From Sphingobium cupriresistens (lineage in GTDB: Bacteria; Pseudomonadota; Alphaproteobacteria; Sphingomonadales; Sphingomonadaceae), in contig NZ_SEOO01000021.1 in the NCBI RefSeq assembly GCF_004152865.1, positions 1 to 64,000 of the forward strand: 64,000 nt of DNA, written 5' to 3'. The position numbers and the translations under genes are program-made. Shown here in pieces: positions 6,179 to 15,210 of this stretch (position 1 is the stretch's first letter; each line of letters begins with the position of its first letter). The notes under the pieces are model-generated. The model did not search any database, was not told the DNA's origin, and saw nothing but the letters and a program-made list of their open reading frames with translations.

Positions 6179-8311
6179 ATGTCTCCCGCCCAAGTCAAAG
6201 CGAAGATCTGGATGAGCGCCGTCAAAGGCGCCGTGTTGCCGTTCGCGACGTTGATGGTCGTTGTGTTCATGATGGTCCCGGTGCCGGCGGTCATGCTGGA
6301 CATCGGATTCATCACCAACATCATGATTTCCTTGGCGGTGCTGATGGTGGCGCTGAACGCGGGCAAGCCGCTCGATTTCTCCAGCTTCCCCACGGTGCTG
6401 CTGTTCGCGACGCTGCTGCGTCTGGCGCTCAACGTCGCTTCCACCCGCGTCGTGCTGGTGTCGGGCCATGAAGGCTCCGACGCGGCAGGCCAGGTGATCG
6501 AGGCGTTCGGCCACTTCCTGATCGGCGGCGACTATGTTGTGGGCATCTTCGTCTTCGCCATCCTGATGATCATCAACCTGGTCGTCATCACCAAGGGCGC
6601 GGGCCGCGTCTCCGAAGTCAGCGCGCGTTTCACCCTGGACGCCTTGCCCGGCAAGCAGATGGCGATCGACGCGGATCTCAACGCGGGCCTCATGACCCCG
6701 GAAGAAGCCAAGCTGCGCCGCGTCGAAGTCGCGACCGAGGCGGACTTCTACGGGTCGATGGACGGCGCCAGCAAGTTCGTGAAGGGCGACGCGGTCGCGG
6801 GCATCCTGATCCTGGTCATCAACATCGTCGGCGGCATCATCCTGGGCGTGGTCAGCCATGGCCTCGCCATCGGCGAAGCCGCGCAGACTTACATCGTCCT
6901 GGCGATCGGCGACGCGCTGGTGGCGCAGATCCCCGCGCTGCTGCTCTCGATCGCCGCCGCCTCCATCGTCACCCGCGTCAAGAGCGAGCAGGATCTGGGC
7001 GGTCAGATCGCCGGCCAGTTCGGGTCGGGCCGCGCCTGGGTGCCGGTCGCCGCGATCCTGGGCTTTCTGGGCATCCTGCCTGGTATGCCGCACCTCATCA
7101 TCCTGTCCGCTGCGGCGATCGCCGGCGGTATCGCCTGGCAATTGCGCAAGGCTGTCCAGAAAAAGGCGGCCGAGCCTGCCCCGGTCGCTCCCGCGCCTAA
7201 TCCCGCCGTCATCGAATGGGACGATGTGTCGGACGGGGCGATCCTGGGGCTGGAGATAGGCTATGGCCTCATCGCCCTGGTCGACGAGCGCAAGGGCGCC
7301 CCATTGATGGCCCGCATCACCGGCATCCGCCGCCAGCTATCCAAGGAACTGGGCTTCGTCGTGCCGATGGTCCGCGTGAAGGACAATCTGGCGCTGGAGC
7401 CGAACCAATATCGCATCACCATCGCCGGCGTGGTCGTCGGCGAAGACGAGATCTGGCCCGACGATCTGCTCGCGCTCGACAGCGGCGCGCTGGAAGGCGC
7501 CGTCGCCGGTCGCCCGGCCAAAGACCCGACCTTCGGCCTCGACGCCGTCTGGATTTCGCAGGCCAAGCGCAGCGAAGCCGTGGTCGCGGGCTATACCGTG
7601 GTCGATCCGCCGACGGTCGTCGCCACGCACCTCAACCAGTTGATCGCCATGAACGCGGCCGAAATGTTCGGCCTGGACGAAGCGCGCAAGCTGCTCGACA
7701 CGCTCAAGGACGCCGCGCCGCAACTGGTCGATGGCCTGACGCCGGGCACGCTCAGCCTGACGCAGATCAGCGCGCTATGCCGCGCGCTCCTGTCCGAAGG
7801 CATCGCGCTCAAGGACTTCCGCCGTATCTGCGAAGCCATGGTCGACGCCGCGCGCCCCGACATGAGCCACGAACAGCTTGTCGAGGCGGTGCGCCAGCGC
7901 ATCGGCGCGCTCATCATTCAGGGTCTGGTCCCGGTGAAGATGCCGCTGCCGGTCATCACTCTGGACGGCGATCTGGAAGGATTGCTGGCCCAGGCCATGC
8001 GCGTCGCGGGCGACGCCAAGCATCCGATCGAACCGGCGCTCGCCAACCGCATCGTAGAGGCGGTGATCCACGCCGCCCGCCCGCTGCTGGGGCAGGCGCG
8101 CAACTTCGCCATCGTCACCTCGCCGGTCGCGCGCCGCGCGCTCGCCCGCCTGTTCAAGCCGCATCTGCCCGAAACGCCGATCCTGTCCTTCCTCGAAATT
8201 CCCGATGGCAAGGGCGTCGAAGTCGTGGCCGTCGTCGGCAACGAACAACGCCCCACGCCCCGCCACGACCCCGCGCCCCAGCGCGAACAAGCGCGCGAGC
8301 GGGTCGCCTGA
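6179..8311 (+). CDS. flhA: Flagellar export gate protein FlhA
   Basis: FlhA (710 residues) forms the nonameric export gate of the flagellar type III secretion system. Eight transmembrane helices occupy roughly residues 20-315. Between them is the FHIPEP region (KGAGRVSEVSARFTLDALPGKQMAIDAD, seen in parts), hallmark of the family. The C-terminal cytoplasmic domain (from about 345) docks chaperone-substrate complexes. The gene is 9 bases from the transglycosylase and 14 from fliA. The protein is full length. Confidence 0.97.
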   Translation: MSPAQVKAKIWMSAVKGAVLPFATLMVVVFMMVPVPAVMLDIGFITNIMISLAVLMVALNAGKPLDFSSFPTVLLFATLLRLALNVASTRVVLVSGHEGSDAAGQVIEAFGHFLIGGDYVVGIFVFAILMIINLVVITKGAGRVSEVSARFTLDALPGKQMAIDADLNAGLMTPEEAKLRRVEVATEADFYGSMDGASKFVKGDAVAGILILVINIVGGIILGVVSHGLAIGEAAQTYIVLAIGDALVAQIPALLLSIAAASIVTRVKSEQDLGGQIAGQFGSGRAWVPVAAILGFLGILPGMPHLIILSAAAIAGGIAWQLRKAVQKKAAEPAPVAPAPNPAVIEWDDVSDGAILGLEIGYGLIALVDERKGAPLMARITGIRRQLSKELGFVVPMVRVKDNLALEPNQYRITIAGVVVGEDEIWPDDLLALDSGALEGAVAGRPAKDPTFGLDAVWISQAKRSEAVVAGYTVVDPPTVVATHLNQLIAMNAAEMFGLDEARKLLDTLKDAAPQLVDGLTPGTLSLTQISALCRALLSEGIALKDFRRICEAMVDAARPDMSHEQLVEAVRQRIGALIIQGLVPVKMPLPVITLDGDLEGLLAQAMRVAGDAKHPIEPALANRIVEAVIHAARPLLGQARNFAIVTSPVARRALARLFKPHLPETPILSFLEIPDGKGVEVVAVVGNEQRPTPRHDPAPQREQARERVA

Positions 8312-8325
8312 AAGGAGGCTGAGCC

Positions 8326-9057
8326 ATGTATATGAACAAGATTGCGGCCGGCGCCCATACCTATGCCAAGCCCGGCGACAACAGTCCCGAACGGCTGGCC
8401 CGCCAATATATGCCGCTGGTGCGCAAGATCGCCTGGCACGTCCATGGCCGCGTATCGACGGCGATAGAGATTGAGGACTTGCTCCAGATCGGCATGGTCG
8501 CACTGGTCGAGTCCGCCAATAGTTTCGAGGATCGCGGCCTGGGCTTCGCCGCCTATGCCCAACTGCGCGTGCGCGGCGCAATGATCGACCATCTGCGGCG
8601 GCAGGCAACGATTTGCCGGTCGGCGATGGCCAGGCGGAAAGAACTTGCCGGGGTGCGCAACCGGCTGGAGCAGAAGCTCGGCCGCTTGCCGACCGAGGCC
8701 GAAATGTCCGCCGACATGGGGCTGGAGCCGGCCGCCTATCGCGAGATCGCCGACAGCGTCGAAATGGTTCAACATACCAGCATGGACGAGGTCTATTCCG
8801 ACCAGTCGATGTGGTTCGCGGATGTCGAGGATCGCGCCGACGACGTCATGGAGCGGGAATCGCTGAAAAAGGCGCTGGCCGCCTGCATCGGCGAACTGCC
8901 CCAGCGCGAGGCTTTGGTGCTGCAACTCTATTTCGTCGAGGAACTCAATCTGGAGGAAATCGGCCAGACCATGGATATCGGCGCAGCGCGGGTGTGCCAG
9001 ATCAAGAAAGCGGCGCTCGACAAGCTACGCGAGAAACTGCGCGACTGGGACGACTGA
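8326..9057 (+). CDS. fliA: Flagellar sigma factor FliA (sigma-28)
   Basis: A protein of 243 residues of the sigma-70 family, group 3. Region 2 holds EIEDLLQIGMVALVESANSF and the region 2.4 helix AQLRVRGAMIDHLRR. Region 3 has LGRLPTEAEMSADMGL, and region 4 has the helix-turn-helix ELNLEEIGQTMDIGAARVCQ. AAAGGAGG lies at 8310-8317, ahead of the ATG at 8326. A second ATG two codons on is also possible. Several TAAA-N15-GCCG sites in the window are its expected targets, and FlgM is its expected inhibitor. Confidence 0.95.
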   Translation: MYMNKIAAGAHTYAKPGDNSPERLARQYMPLVRKIAWHVHGRVSTAIEIEDLLQIGMVALVESANSFEDRGLGFAAYAQLRVRGAMIDHLRRQATICRSAMARRKELAGVRNRLEQKLGRLPTEAEMSADMGLEPAAYREIADSVEMVQHTSMDEVYSDQSMWFADVEDRADDVMERESLKKALAACIGELPQREALVLQLYFVEELNLEEIGQTMDIGAARVCQIKKAALDKLREKLRDWDD

Positions 9058-9073
9058 CATTCAGGCTGGCGGT

Positions 9074-9093
9074 GTTCCCGCGAAGGCGGGAAC
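9074..9093. repeat. Dispersed GTTCCCGC-GAAG-GCGGGAAC palindrome
   Basis: A stem of eight pairs around GAAG between the convergent fliA and opgH genes. Copies recur at 57951-57976 and 61702-61719. It may serve as a terminator here, but the repeated sequence marks it as a dispersed palindrome. Confidence 0.65.
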
Positions 9094-9132
9094 CCAGTCC
9101 TGCGATCCCAACAACGGCTGATTACCTATCCA

Positions 9133-11022
9133 TCACTCATCATTCGCCGCCAGCGGCCCGACCCGCCGGCCATCCGTCGTCGGCCAGCGAAAGCGCAGCG
9201 GGCGATAGCTTTGCGTGCGCCACCACGGATCGGCGACCTGGAACAGGCCATGTTCCTCCGCCTTGCGCCCCAAATCCTTGCGCGCGGTCAACGCCGCCAG
9301 CACCGGCGCGGCGAACAGGCCGGCGACCACCGGCGACATCCAGCCCAGGCTCCCGGCTTTCACCGCCATCGCGGTCAGCCCGGCGCCCAGCAGCAAATGC
9401 CATTTGAACAGCCAGATCGCGCTGGTCATCGCCATGCCGTCGCGATCGCGGGTCTGCCCGTTCCAGCTCGCCTTGCGGCCCATCAAGATGCTGAACAGAT
9501 TGATCGTCTGGGTCAGCATCGCCACCGGCGCCATCAGGATCGACAGGATGATGTCGACCAGCACGCCGCGCGTCATCCGCGCCGCGCCGCCAAAGCCGAT
9601 GCGCCGGGCCGGATCGGCCATCGCCCACAGAATCGCCAAAATCTTGGGGCCGAACAGCAGCACCGCGGTGAGCGCCAGCAATCCGCCCGACGGCAGGATC
9701 GCGGCGGGCGGCCACACCCCGGCCAATGCGCCGCCCAGCACCACCAGCATCAGCGCCAGCCAGAGCGGCGACGTGCAATAGGCCGATGCGCCGACCAGCA
9801 ACTGGAACCGGCTGACCGGATGCAGGCCCTTGATCTTCACCAGCAACGGCACATGCTGGATATTGCCCTGGCACCAGCGGCGGTCGCGGGTGAACAGGTC
9901 CGGCATCGACGGCGGAAATTCCTCGAAACTGTCGTCGGCCGTGACCATATGCACGTCCCAGCCGCGGCGGCGCAGCAGCGCGGCCTCCAGCATGTCGTGG
10001 CTCAATATATGCCCGCCGAACGGCGCGCGGCCCGGCAATTCGGGCAGGCCGCAGCTTTCTGCGAAGGCGCTGACCCGCACGATCGCATTATGGCCCCAGA
10101 ACATGCCTTCCGATCCCGCCCACCAGATCATGCCGGCGGCCGAGGTCGGGCCGAACAAGCGGCTGGCGAATTGCTGCCAGCGCGCGAACAAAGTGGCGGC
10201 GCCCATCACGGTGGGGACGGTCTGGATCAGACCGACATGGGGATGCCGCTCCATATCGGCAGCCAGCCGGGCCATCGTCTGCCCGCTGACCACGCTGTCG
10301 GCGTCCAGCACGACCATATAATCGTAACCGCCGCCGAAACGCTGCACCCATTCGGCGATATTGCCCGGCTTGCGCCCGATATTGAGCGCCCGCCTCCGAT
10401 AATGAACGGGGCGGGAAAAGGAGGCGCGCATCTCCTGATAGGCGCGGCGCTCGACTTCGCCACTTTCGGGATTGGAATCCGACAGGATGAAAAATTCGAA
10501 CCGTTCGCCGCCCATCACCTGGGCCAGCGACCGCTCCATGATCGACAGCCGGCCCAGCACGCCCAGAAAATCCTCGTTGCAGACCGGCAGCAGGATGGCG
10601 GTCTTGCCTTTGAGCGGGGTGGCGGCGTTGAGCGGGCGGGGGGTCACGCTGCGGCCCTTGCCGACCGTCAGCAGCAGGAAACCGATCATCGCGGTGGCGA
10701 AACCAAAGGCGATCCAGGCGAAAAGCGGAATGAATAGCGCGAGATAGACGCCCTCCCACGCGGAAATCCCGTCCAGCCCGATCGACCGGCGCATCTCATG
10801 CGCGGCCATGGCGGCGGGGAGCAGGGCGAGGAGCACCACCAGCAAACGCCGCGCCCAGATGTCGATGTTGAGCGGACGGCGCGCGATCAGGTCGGGCCTG
10901 ACGCCGAAATCCTGTTCCGGCATCGCCAGCGCGCTTTCCGGCGGCACCTGCTCAAAGGCCCGCGCCAGCGGCTTGCCCCCGGCATCGGTGGTCGGCGCCT
11001 GCGCGCCTCCATTCCCCATCAT
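9133..11022 (-). CDS. opgH: Glucan glucosyltransferase OpgH/MdoH
   Basis: An inner-membrane beta-glucosyltransferase (629 residues) that builds osmoregulated periplasmic glucan backbones from UDP-glucose. The GT2 catalytic domain has the D-A-D motif (VVLDADSVVSG, near residue 240), a later acidic S-H-D-M motif, and RDRRWCQGNIQH, the Q/R-x-x-R-W motif that holds the growing chain. Membrane helices flank it on both sides. The C-terminus lacks the long tail of E. coli MdoH (847 residues), as in other alphaproteobacteria. It lies 62 bases after opgG in one operon. Confidence 0.93.
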   Translation of the reverse strand: MMGNGGAQAPTTDAGGKPLARAFEQVPPESALAMPEQDFGVRPDLIARRPLNIDIWARRLLVVLLALLPAAMAAHEMRRSIGLDGISAWEGVYLALFIPLFAWIAFGFATAMIGFLLLTVGKGRSVTPRPLNAATPLKGKTAILLPVCNEDFLGVLGRLSIMERSLAQVMGGERFEFFILSDSNPESGEVERRAYQEMRASFSRPVHYRRRALNIGRKPGNIAEWVQRFGGGYDYMVVLDADSVVSGQTMARLAADMERHPHVGLIQTVPTVMGAATLFARWQQFASRLFGPTSAAGMIWWAGSEGMFWGHNAIVRVSAFAESCGLPELPGRAPFGGHILSHDMLEAALLRRRGWDVHMVTADDSFEEFPPSMPDLFTRDRRWCQGNIQHVPLLVKIKGLHPVSRFQLLVGASAYCTSPLWLALMLVVLGGALAGVWPPAAILPSGGLLALTAVLLFGPKILAILWAMADPARRIGFGGAARMTRGVLVDIILSILMAPVAMLTQTINLFSILMGRKASWNGQTRDRDGMAMTSAIWLFKWHLLLGAGLTAMAVKAGSLGWMSPVVAGLFAAPVLAALTARKDLGRKAEEHGLFQVADPWWRTQSYRPLRFRWPTTDGRRVGPLAANDE

Positions 11023-11084
11023 CCATCAGACCCATCGCGATTGACCCAATATGTCACAACCGCCCGATGCATAGACGGTTCCCT

Positions 11085-12569
11085 TCAGACACCGAGCGGA
11101 TAATGCACATATTCGCTCAGCGCGCGATCGCCCGCCCGCAACTGCATCCGAATATCGGCCGACTTGCCCTGCGCGCGCTGTATGTCGAGCACCGCGCGGA
11201 ACAGGCCGTCGCGGCCCAACACCGGATAGCCGGCCTTCTTGACGAGCGTGCCGCTGGCCACATCCGCCCAAATATCGGGCTTGCCGCCAGCCGCCACGCC
11301 GGCGAAATCGATCACCAGTCGTTCGGCATCGCCGTCACCGCGTCCGCGCCAGACATTTTCGACGATGGCTATGCCGGTCGAAGCGGGCGAGCGCGCCGCC
11401 GACCAGTCGAGCCGATAGGCCAGGTCGATCCGCGCACCCGCGCGCGGGGCGACGTCTGGCGTCCAATAGGCGGCGACATTGTCGGTATATTCGCTGTCGG
11501 TGGGAAAGGCGTAGAGGCGCACCGCGCCCGCGCCGAGCGGCCTGGTCGGCGTTGACCAGAGCGACGGGCGGCGATCGTAGAAGACGCCGTCATCCTGATA
11601 ATGGTCGAAGTCGCGGTCGCGCTGGAGCAGCCCGAAGCCCTTCGGACTGACTTCCTTGAACGCGCTGAAATGCGGCGCGGACGGGTTCACGATCGGCCGG
11701 GCATGGGCGATGCCGTCGGCGCTGGCGATCGACAGCATGTCGCTGTCATGGATTTCCGGCCGCCAGTCGGTCCCCTGAACGCGATTGGCTTGGTCGTACC
11801 AGAACATGCTGGTCATCGGCATCAGTCCCAGTTCGGGAATGGCGCGGCGCGGGAAAAGGGCGGCGCTGATATCCTGCTGGACACCCTGCGGCCCCAGGCT
11901 GCTGACGAAACGGAAGGCGCCGGCGATCGACGCGCCGTCGAGCAGCGCATAGATGGTGACGCTGCTGGCGCCGGTCCGCTCCAGCCAGAAATGGGTGAAG
12001 CGGGGAAATTCCTCCTGGCCGGGCAGGCTGGTGTTGATCGCGATCGCGCGCGCCGACAGGCCGAACTGCTTTTGCGGGCTGGGCGCGCGAAAATAGCTCG
12101 CGCCCAGGAAGGACAGCCAGTCCCCGTCGCGCGCCGCATTCATGATGCGAAAACCGGCAAAGCCCGCATCCGGCCCCAGCGCGGCAACGGCATTGCCCGC
12201 GGGCGTTTCGAACATGGTGGGATCATAGCGCAGCTGGCTCGCGCGCCCTTTCTCGACGATCGCGATCGACACGGGCTGGGCGGCGTTCACCGACAACGGA
12301 AAGAAACGGACCCCTGTGTCGCCGGGCAGGTCGCCCCATAAAGTGCGCGCGTCGCGAAACCGCGCCTGATGCAGGGCGTCGTAATCGACCTCCGCTGCGC
12401 CGGGATGGGGCGGCGTTTCCTTGAACGGCGCGCGGGCGAGGCGCTGCGCCTGGCCAACCAACCTGTCCCAGGAAAAGGCGTCGCCGCCGGTTTGGGCAAA
12501 AAGCATGTCGGGCAGCAGGAGGGCGGCGCTGGAGGCGGCGATCATCGCGCGCCGATTAATCTCGTTCAT
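11085..12569 (-). CDS. opgG: Periplasmic glucan biosynthesis protein OpgG/OpgD
   Basis: A periplasmic protein of the MdoG family (about 494 residues) needed for glucan backbone release and branching with OpgH. Family segments include FSWDRLVGQAQRLA at the start, then MPMTSMFWYDQANR and WRPEIHDSDML in the middle. The ATG at 12569 begins a signal peptide with NRRAMIAAS, a twin-arginine-like opening, which recalls E. coli OpgD, a Tat substrate. An in-frame ATG 18 codons upstream would bury that signal. OpgG or OpgD cannot be told apart with confidence. Confidence 0.9.
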   Translation of the reverse strand: MNEINRRAMIAASSAALLLPDMLFAQTGGDAFSWDRLVGQAQRLARAPFKETPPHPGAAEVDYDALHQARFRDARTLWGDLPGDTGVRFFPLSVNAAQPVSIAIVEKGRASQLRYDPTMFETPAGNAVAALGPDAGFAGFRIMNAARDGDWLSFLGASYFRAPSPQKQFGLSARAIAINTSLPGQEEFPRFTHFWLERTGASSVTIYALLDGASIAGAFRFVSSLGPQGVQQDISAALFPRRAIPELGLMPMTSMFWYDQANRVQGTDWRPEIHDSDMLSIASADGIAHARPIVNPSAPHFSAFKEVSPKGFGLLQRDRDFDHYQDDGVFYDRRPSLWSTPTRPLGAGAVRLYAFPTDSEYTDNVAAYWTPDVAPRAGARIDLAYRLDWSAARSPASTGIAIVENVWRGRGDGDAERLVIDFAGVAAGGKPDIWADVASGTLVKKAGYPVLGRDGLFRAVLDIQRAQGKSADIRMQLRAGDRALSEYVHYPLGV

Positions 12570-12628
12570 GGCTTTTATCATGGGGCGGACAACCGGCGAA
12601 GCCAAGTCTGTATCCGCGGTCATGCGAA

Positions 12629-12658
12629 GAAGCCTCCGTCCGGGGGGACGGAGGCTTC
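12629..12658 (-). terminator. 13-bp GC-rich hairpin between flagellin and opgG
   Basis: GAAGCCTCCGTCC pairs exactly with GGACGGAGGCTTC around four Gs. It follows flagellin on the minus strand by 120 bases and is followed by TTCTTC. It is a likely terminator or barrier before opgG. Confidence 0.5.
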
Positions 12659-12688
12659 AAACAGGCTGGTCGTTCGATCGAAGGTGTC

Positions 12689-12726
12689 GCCCCCGGCACG
12701 GTGGGGACTGTTAATGTGCCGGGGGC
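12689..12726 (-). terminator. Hairpin downstream of flagellin
   Basis: GCCCCCGGCAC pairs exactly with GTGCCGGGGGC over 11 pairs, with a loop of 16 bases. It lies 54 bases past the flagellin stop and has no T-run. It may stabilise the abundant flagellin mRNA or end it together with the next hairpin. Confidence 0.45.
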
Positions 12727-12779
12727 CACTTGGGCGGCTGGCGGTGACCAAGACCTCAGCCGACCAATCTTGTTAAGCC

Positions 12780-13580
12780 TTAGCCGATCAGCTTGAGCAC
12801 GCCCTGCTGGCTCTGGTTGGCCTGGGCCAGCATCGCGGTGGACGCCTGGCTCAGGATCTGCTGCTTGGCGAGCGCCGTCGTTTCGGCCGAGAAGTCGGCG
12901 TCTTCAATGCGGCTGCGAGCGTCCGTCAGGTTGGTGATGTTGTTGGTCAGGTTGTTGACCGACGATTCCAGGCGGTTCTGCACGGCGCCGAGCGTGGCGC
13001 GGGCGGTGGCGACCGTCTGCAACGCGGTGTCGAAGGCGGCGAGATTGGCGGTGTCGAGCGCTTCGGTGGCGCTGGCCACGCCGGACACGTCGATGTCGCT
13101 CAACGTGATTTCCACGGTGTCGCTGTCGTTGGCGCCGGCCTGGATCGTCACGACGTCATCGGTGGTCGGGAAGAGCGCCTTGCCGTTGAACTCGGTCTTG
13201 GTCAGGATGTCGTTGATCTGAACAGCCAGCTGGTCCTTTTCCGCGTCGATGTTGGCGACCGCTTCGGTGCTGTTGGTGTCGTTGTTCCGCTGCACGGTCA
13301 GTTCGCGCATACGCTGCAGCATGTTGCTGACTTCGTTCAGCGCGCCTTCCGCGGTCTGCGCCAGGCTGATGCCGTCATTGGCGTTGCGGATGCCCTGGGT
13401 CATGCCCTTGATCTGCGAGGTCATGGTGGAAGCGATGGCCAGGCCGGCGGCGTCGTCCTTGGCGCTGTTGATGCGCTTGCCGGTCGACAGGCGTTCCATT
13501 GCGGTGCTCAGCGACTTGCTGGCCATCGACGAAGCATTGGCCGAGCGCAGCGCTGCAGTGTTGGTTCCGATAACAGTCAT
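12780..13580 (-). CDS. fliC: Flagellin (short form)
   Basis: The filament subunit, 266 residues. The D0/D1 core is complete: [18 protein letters not shown] at the start, [21 protein letters not shown], the ELTVQ..N segment (residues 92-98), and the C-terminal [19 protein letters not shown] with helix [19 protein letters not shown]. The variable outer domains are nearly absent, leaving about 75 residues between D1 halves. The ATG at 13580 is chosen from the flagellin start and a GGGAAC site; upstream codons are in the promoter. The promoter is a strong sigma-28 match, and FliS and FliD lie at the other end of the cluster. Confidence 0.96.
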   Translation of the reverse strand: MTVIGTNTAALRSANASSMASKSLSTAMERLSTGKRINSAKDDAAGLAIASTMTSQIKGMTQGIRNANDGISLAQTAEGALNEVSNMLQRMRELTVQRNNDTNSTEAVANIDAEKDQLAVQINDILTKTEFNGKALFPTTDDVVTIQAGANDSDTVEITLSDIDVSGVASATEALDTANLAAFDTALQTVATARATLGAVQNRLESSVNNLTNNITNLTDARSRIEDADFSAETTALAKQQILSQASTAMLAQANQSQQGVLKLIG

Positions 13581-13647
13581 GGTGTTCCCTTTCGTTTCGC
13601 TATCAGGTCGCTGCCATCCGTTAGAGCGCTTGCGGCCTCGAAAGGGG

Positions 13648-13674
13648 ATAACGGCGGGGCGCCACGGGCTTTTA
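13648..13674 (-). promoter_or_regulatory. Sigma-28 promoter of flagellin
   Basis: On the minus strand TAAA, 15 bases, GCCGTTAT. This is the strongest of the sigma-28 matches in the window and sits 68 bases upstream of the ATG. It serves as the reference for the others. Confidence 0.8.
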
Positions 13675-13827
13675 GCGCCGACGTCGTTTTTTTTGAAAAA
13701 GGCGTGATTCGGGCGGCCCGAAAATGCCCTTACGCGGGCGCAATGCGCGCGCCTTAGACTGAAGTCGGAGATATTGCCGTTTTTGCCGGAAAAAAACTGC
13801 CGCATTGCGGCAAGCCGGCAGACGGCA

Positions 13828-13868
13828 TTAACTATCTGATAACCACAGACGGGCTATTTGTTAACCAT
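13828..13868 (+). promoter_or_regulatory. CtrA-like binding sites before flbD
   Basis: TTAA-N7-ATAAC at 13828-13843 is one base from the Caulobacter CtrA consensus TTAA-N7-TTAAC, and TTAACCAT at 13861-13868 equals the known half-site form. They lie 57-97 bases upstream of the flbD ATG. This would make the sigma-54 activator a CtrA target. Confidence 0.5.
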
Positions 13869-13924
13869 CGAAGGGGGTTGGGGCGTACGGGGGTACAAGC
13901 CAGCCAAATGATGGGGTTTTGTTC

Positions 13925-15196
13925 ATGTCGACACTAGACGTGAGCCGTGGCGTCTGCGCGCTTCTTCCGGGGCTGCAGCACTGGCTTGAAAATGCCTTCT
14001 ATGAAGTGCGCATCGTCGATGCGGCCGACCCCCGTGACAGGGACGACCGGCGTATCCTGCTGGCGACCGAAATCGGTCACGCCACCTATCGCGATATCCT
14101 GATCAACGTGCGTGACGGCGCGCCGTCGCTGGCGTCCGCCGCCAACGGCCTGCCGGCGCGGGTCGCCTTTGGCATTGCGGATATGGGCTTCGCCTTCGCC
14201 CTGATCGCAGAACTGGCCCGCCCCGCCGCCATCCCCGCGGTCGGCGACAGCGGCAGCGCCCGGCTGATGACGCTAGCTGGCCGTGTCGCCCGCAGCGACG
14301 CCACCGTTCTGATCCAGGGCGACACCGGCACCGGCAAGGAAGGCATGGCGCGCTTCCTGCACGCCCAGTCGGGCCGCACCGGCCATGACTTCATCGCCGT
14401 CAACTGCGCAGCGCTGCCCGAAACCATGATGGAAGCGATGCTGTTCGGTCATAAGAAGGGCAGCTTCACCGGCGCATCCAATGCGTCGGAAGGTCTGTTC
14501 CTCGCGGCGGACGGCGGTACGCTCTTCCTCGACGAAATCGCCGAACTGCCGCTGTCGCTCCAGTCCAAGCTGCTGCGCGCGCTTCAGGAAGGCGAAGTGC
14601 TGCCCGTCGGCGCGACCCACCCCATTCCGGTCAATGTCCGCATCATCGCGGCCTGCAACCGCAACCTCGCGCAGGAAGTCGCCGCGGGCCGCTTCCGCGA
14701 AGATCTTTACTGGCGTCTCAACGTCATGCCGCTGGAACTGCGTCCGCTGGCCGAACGCCCCGGCGATGTCGCCGCGATCGCCGCCGCGATGCTGCTGCGT
14801 CATCAGGACATGGCCAAGGCGTCGTTCGTATGGCCTAGCGCCGCTGCGATGGATAAACTGACCGCCCATCTCTGGCGCGGCAACGCCCGCGAACTGGGCA
14901 ATGTGCTGCAGCGCGCGCTTGTGCTGCGCGACGGCGCGATGATCGAGGCGGATGACCTGCACCTGACCGGCGCGCCGCAGCCTTTGCGCGTGGTCGCGCC
15001 GATCGCGGCGCCGGCGTCCGTCGCGGTCGAACCGACCCGGCTGCGCGACGTCGCCCATCACAGCAAGCTGGAAGCCATCCGCACCGCCCTCCGCGAAACC
15101 GATGGTCACCGCGCCGCCGCCGCCCGCAAGCTGGGCATTTCCGAACGCACGCTGCGCTATCGGCTCGCCGAGATGCGCGAGCTGGCAGCGGCTTGA
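13925..15196 (+). CDS. flbD: Sigma-54-dependent activator, FlbD/FleQ type
   Basis: An enhancer-binding protein (423 residues) for sigma-54 flagellar promoters. The first 110 residues are a divergent regulatory domain without the usual receiver aspartates. The AAA+ domain has Walker A GDTGTGKE (about residue 137), the sigma-54 contact loop KGSFTGA (GSFTGA in place of GAFTGA), Walker B GGTLFLDEIAEL, and the R-finger region. The C-terminal Fis-type helix-turn-helix is HRAAAARKLGISERTLRYRL. The ATG is at 13925; a TTG two codons upstream is unlikely. It stands directly before fliE and would act on the sites at 2568, 3908 and 5304. Confidence 0.9.
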   Translation: MSTLDVSRGVCALLPGLQHWLENAFYEVRIVDAADPRDRDDRRILLATEIGHATYRDILINVRDGAPSLASAANGLPARVAFGIADMGFAFALIAELARPAAIPAVGDSGSARLMTLAGRVARSDATVLIQGDTGTGKEGMARFLHAQSGRTGHDFIAVNCAALPETMMEAMLFGHKKGSFTGASNASEGLFLAADGGTLFLDEIAELPLSLQSKLLRALQEGEVLPVGATHPIPVNVRIIAACNRNLAQEVAAGRFREDLYWRLNVMPLELRPLAERPGDVAAIAAAMLLRHQDMAKASFVWPSAAAMDKLTAHLWRGNARELGNVLQRALVLRDGAMIEADDLHLTGAPQPLRVVAPIAAPASVAVEPTRLRDVAHHSKLEAIRTALRETDGHRAAAARKLGISERTLRYRLAEMRELAAA

Positions 15197-15210
15197 AGGA
15201 GGGCTGAATC

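Larger units (their letters stand above)
13581..13924. other. Divergent flagellin-flbD intergenic region
   Basis: 344 bases without a gene. The half near flagellin holds its sigma-28 promoter and a 5' leader of about 60 bases. The half near flbD holds CtrA-like sites. Between them is an AT-rich TTTTTTTTGAAAAA stretch around 13687-13700 and short GC palindromes (such as TTGCCGCAATGCGGCA-like arms near 13798-13814). No small ORF with a ribosome site was found. Confidence 0.5.

Noticed and set aside
13798..13820. Sigma-54-like site on the minus strand upstream of flagellin
   Set aside because: The GG and GC elements are 13 bases apart, not 12. The sigma-28 match explains the gene better.
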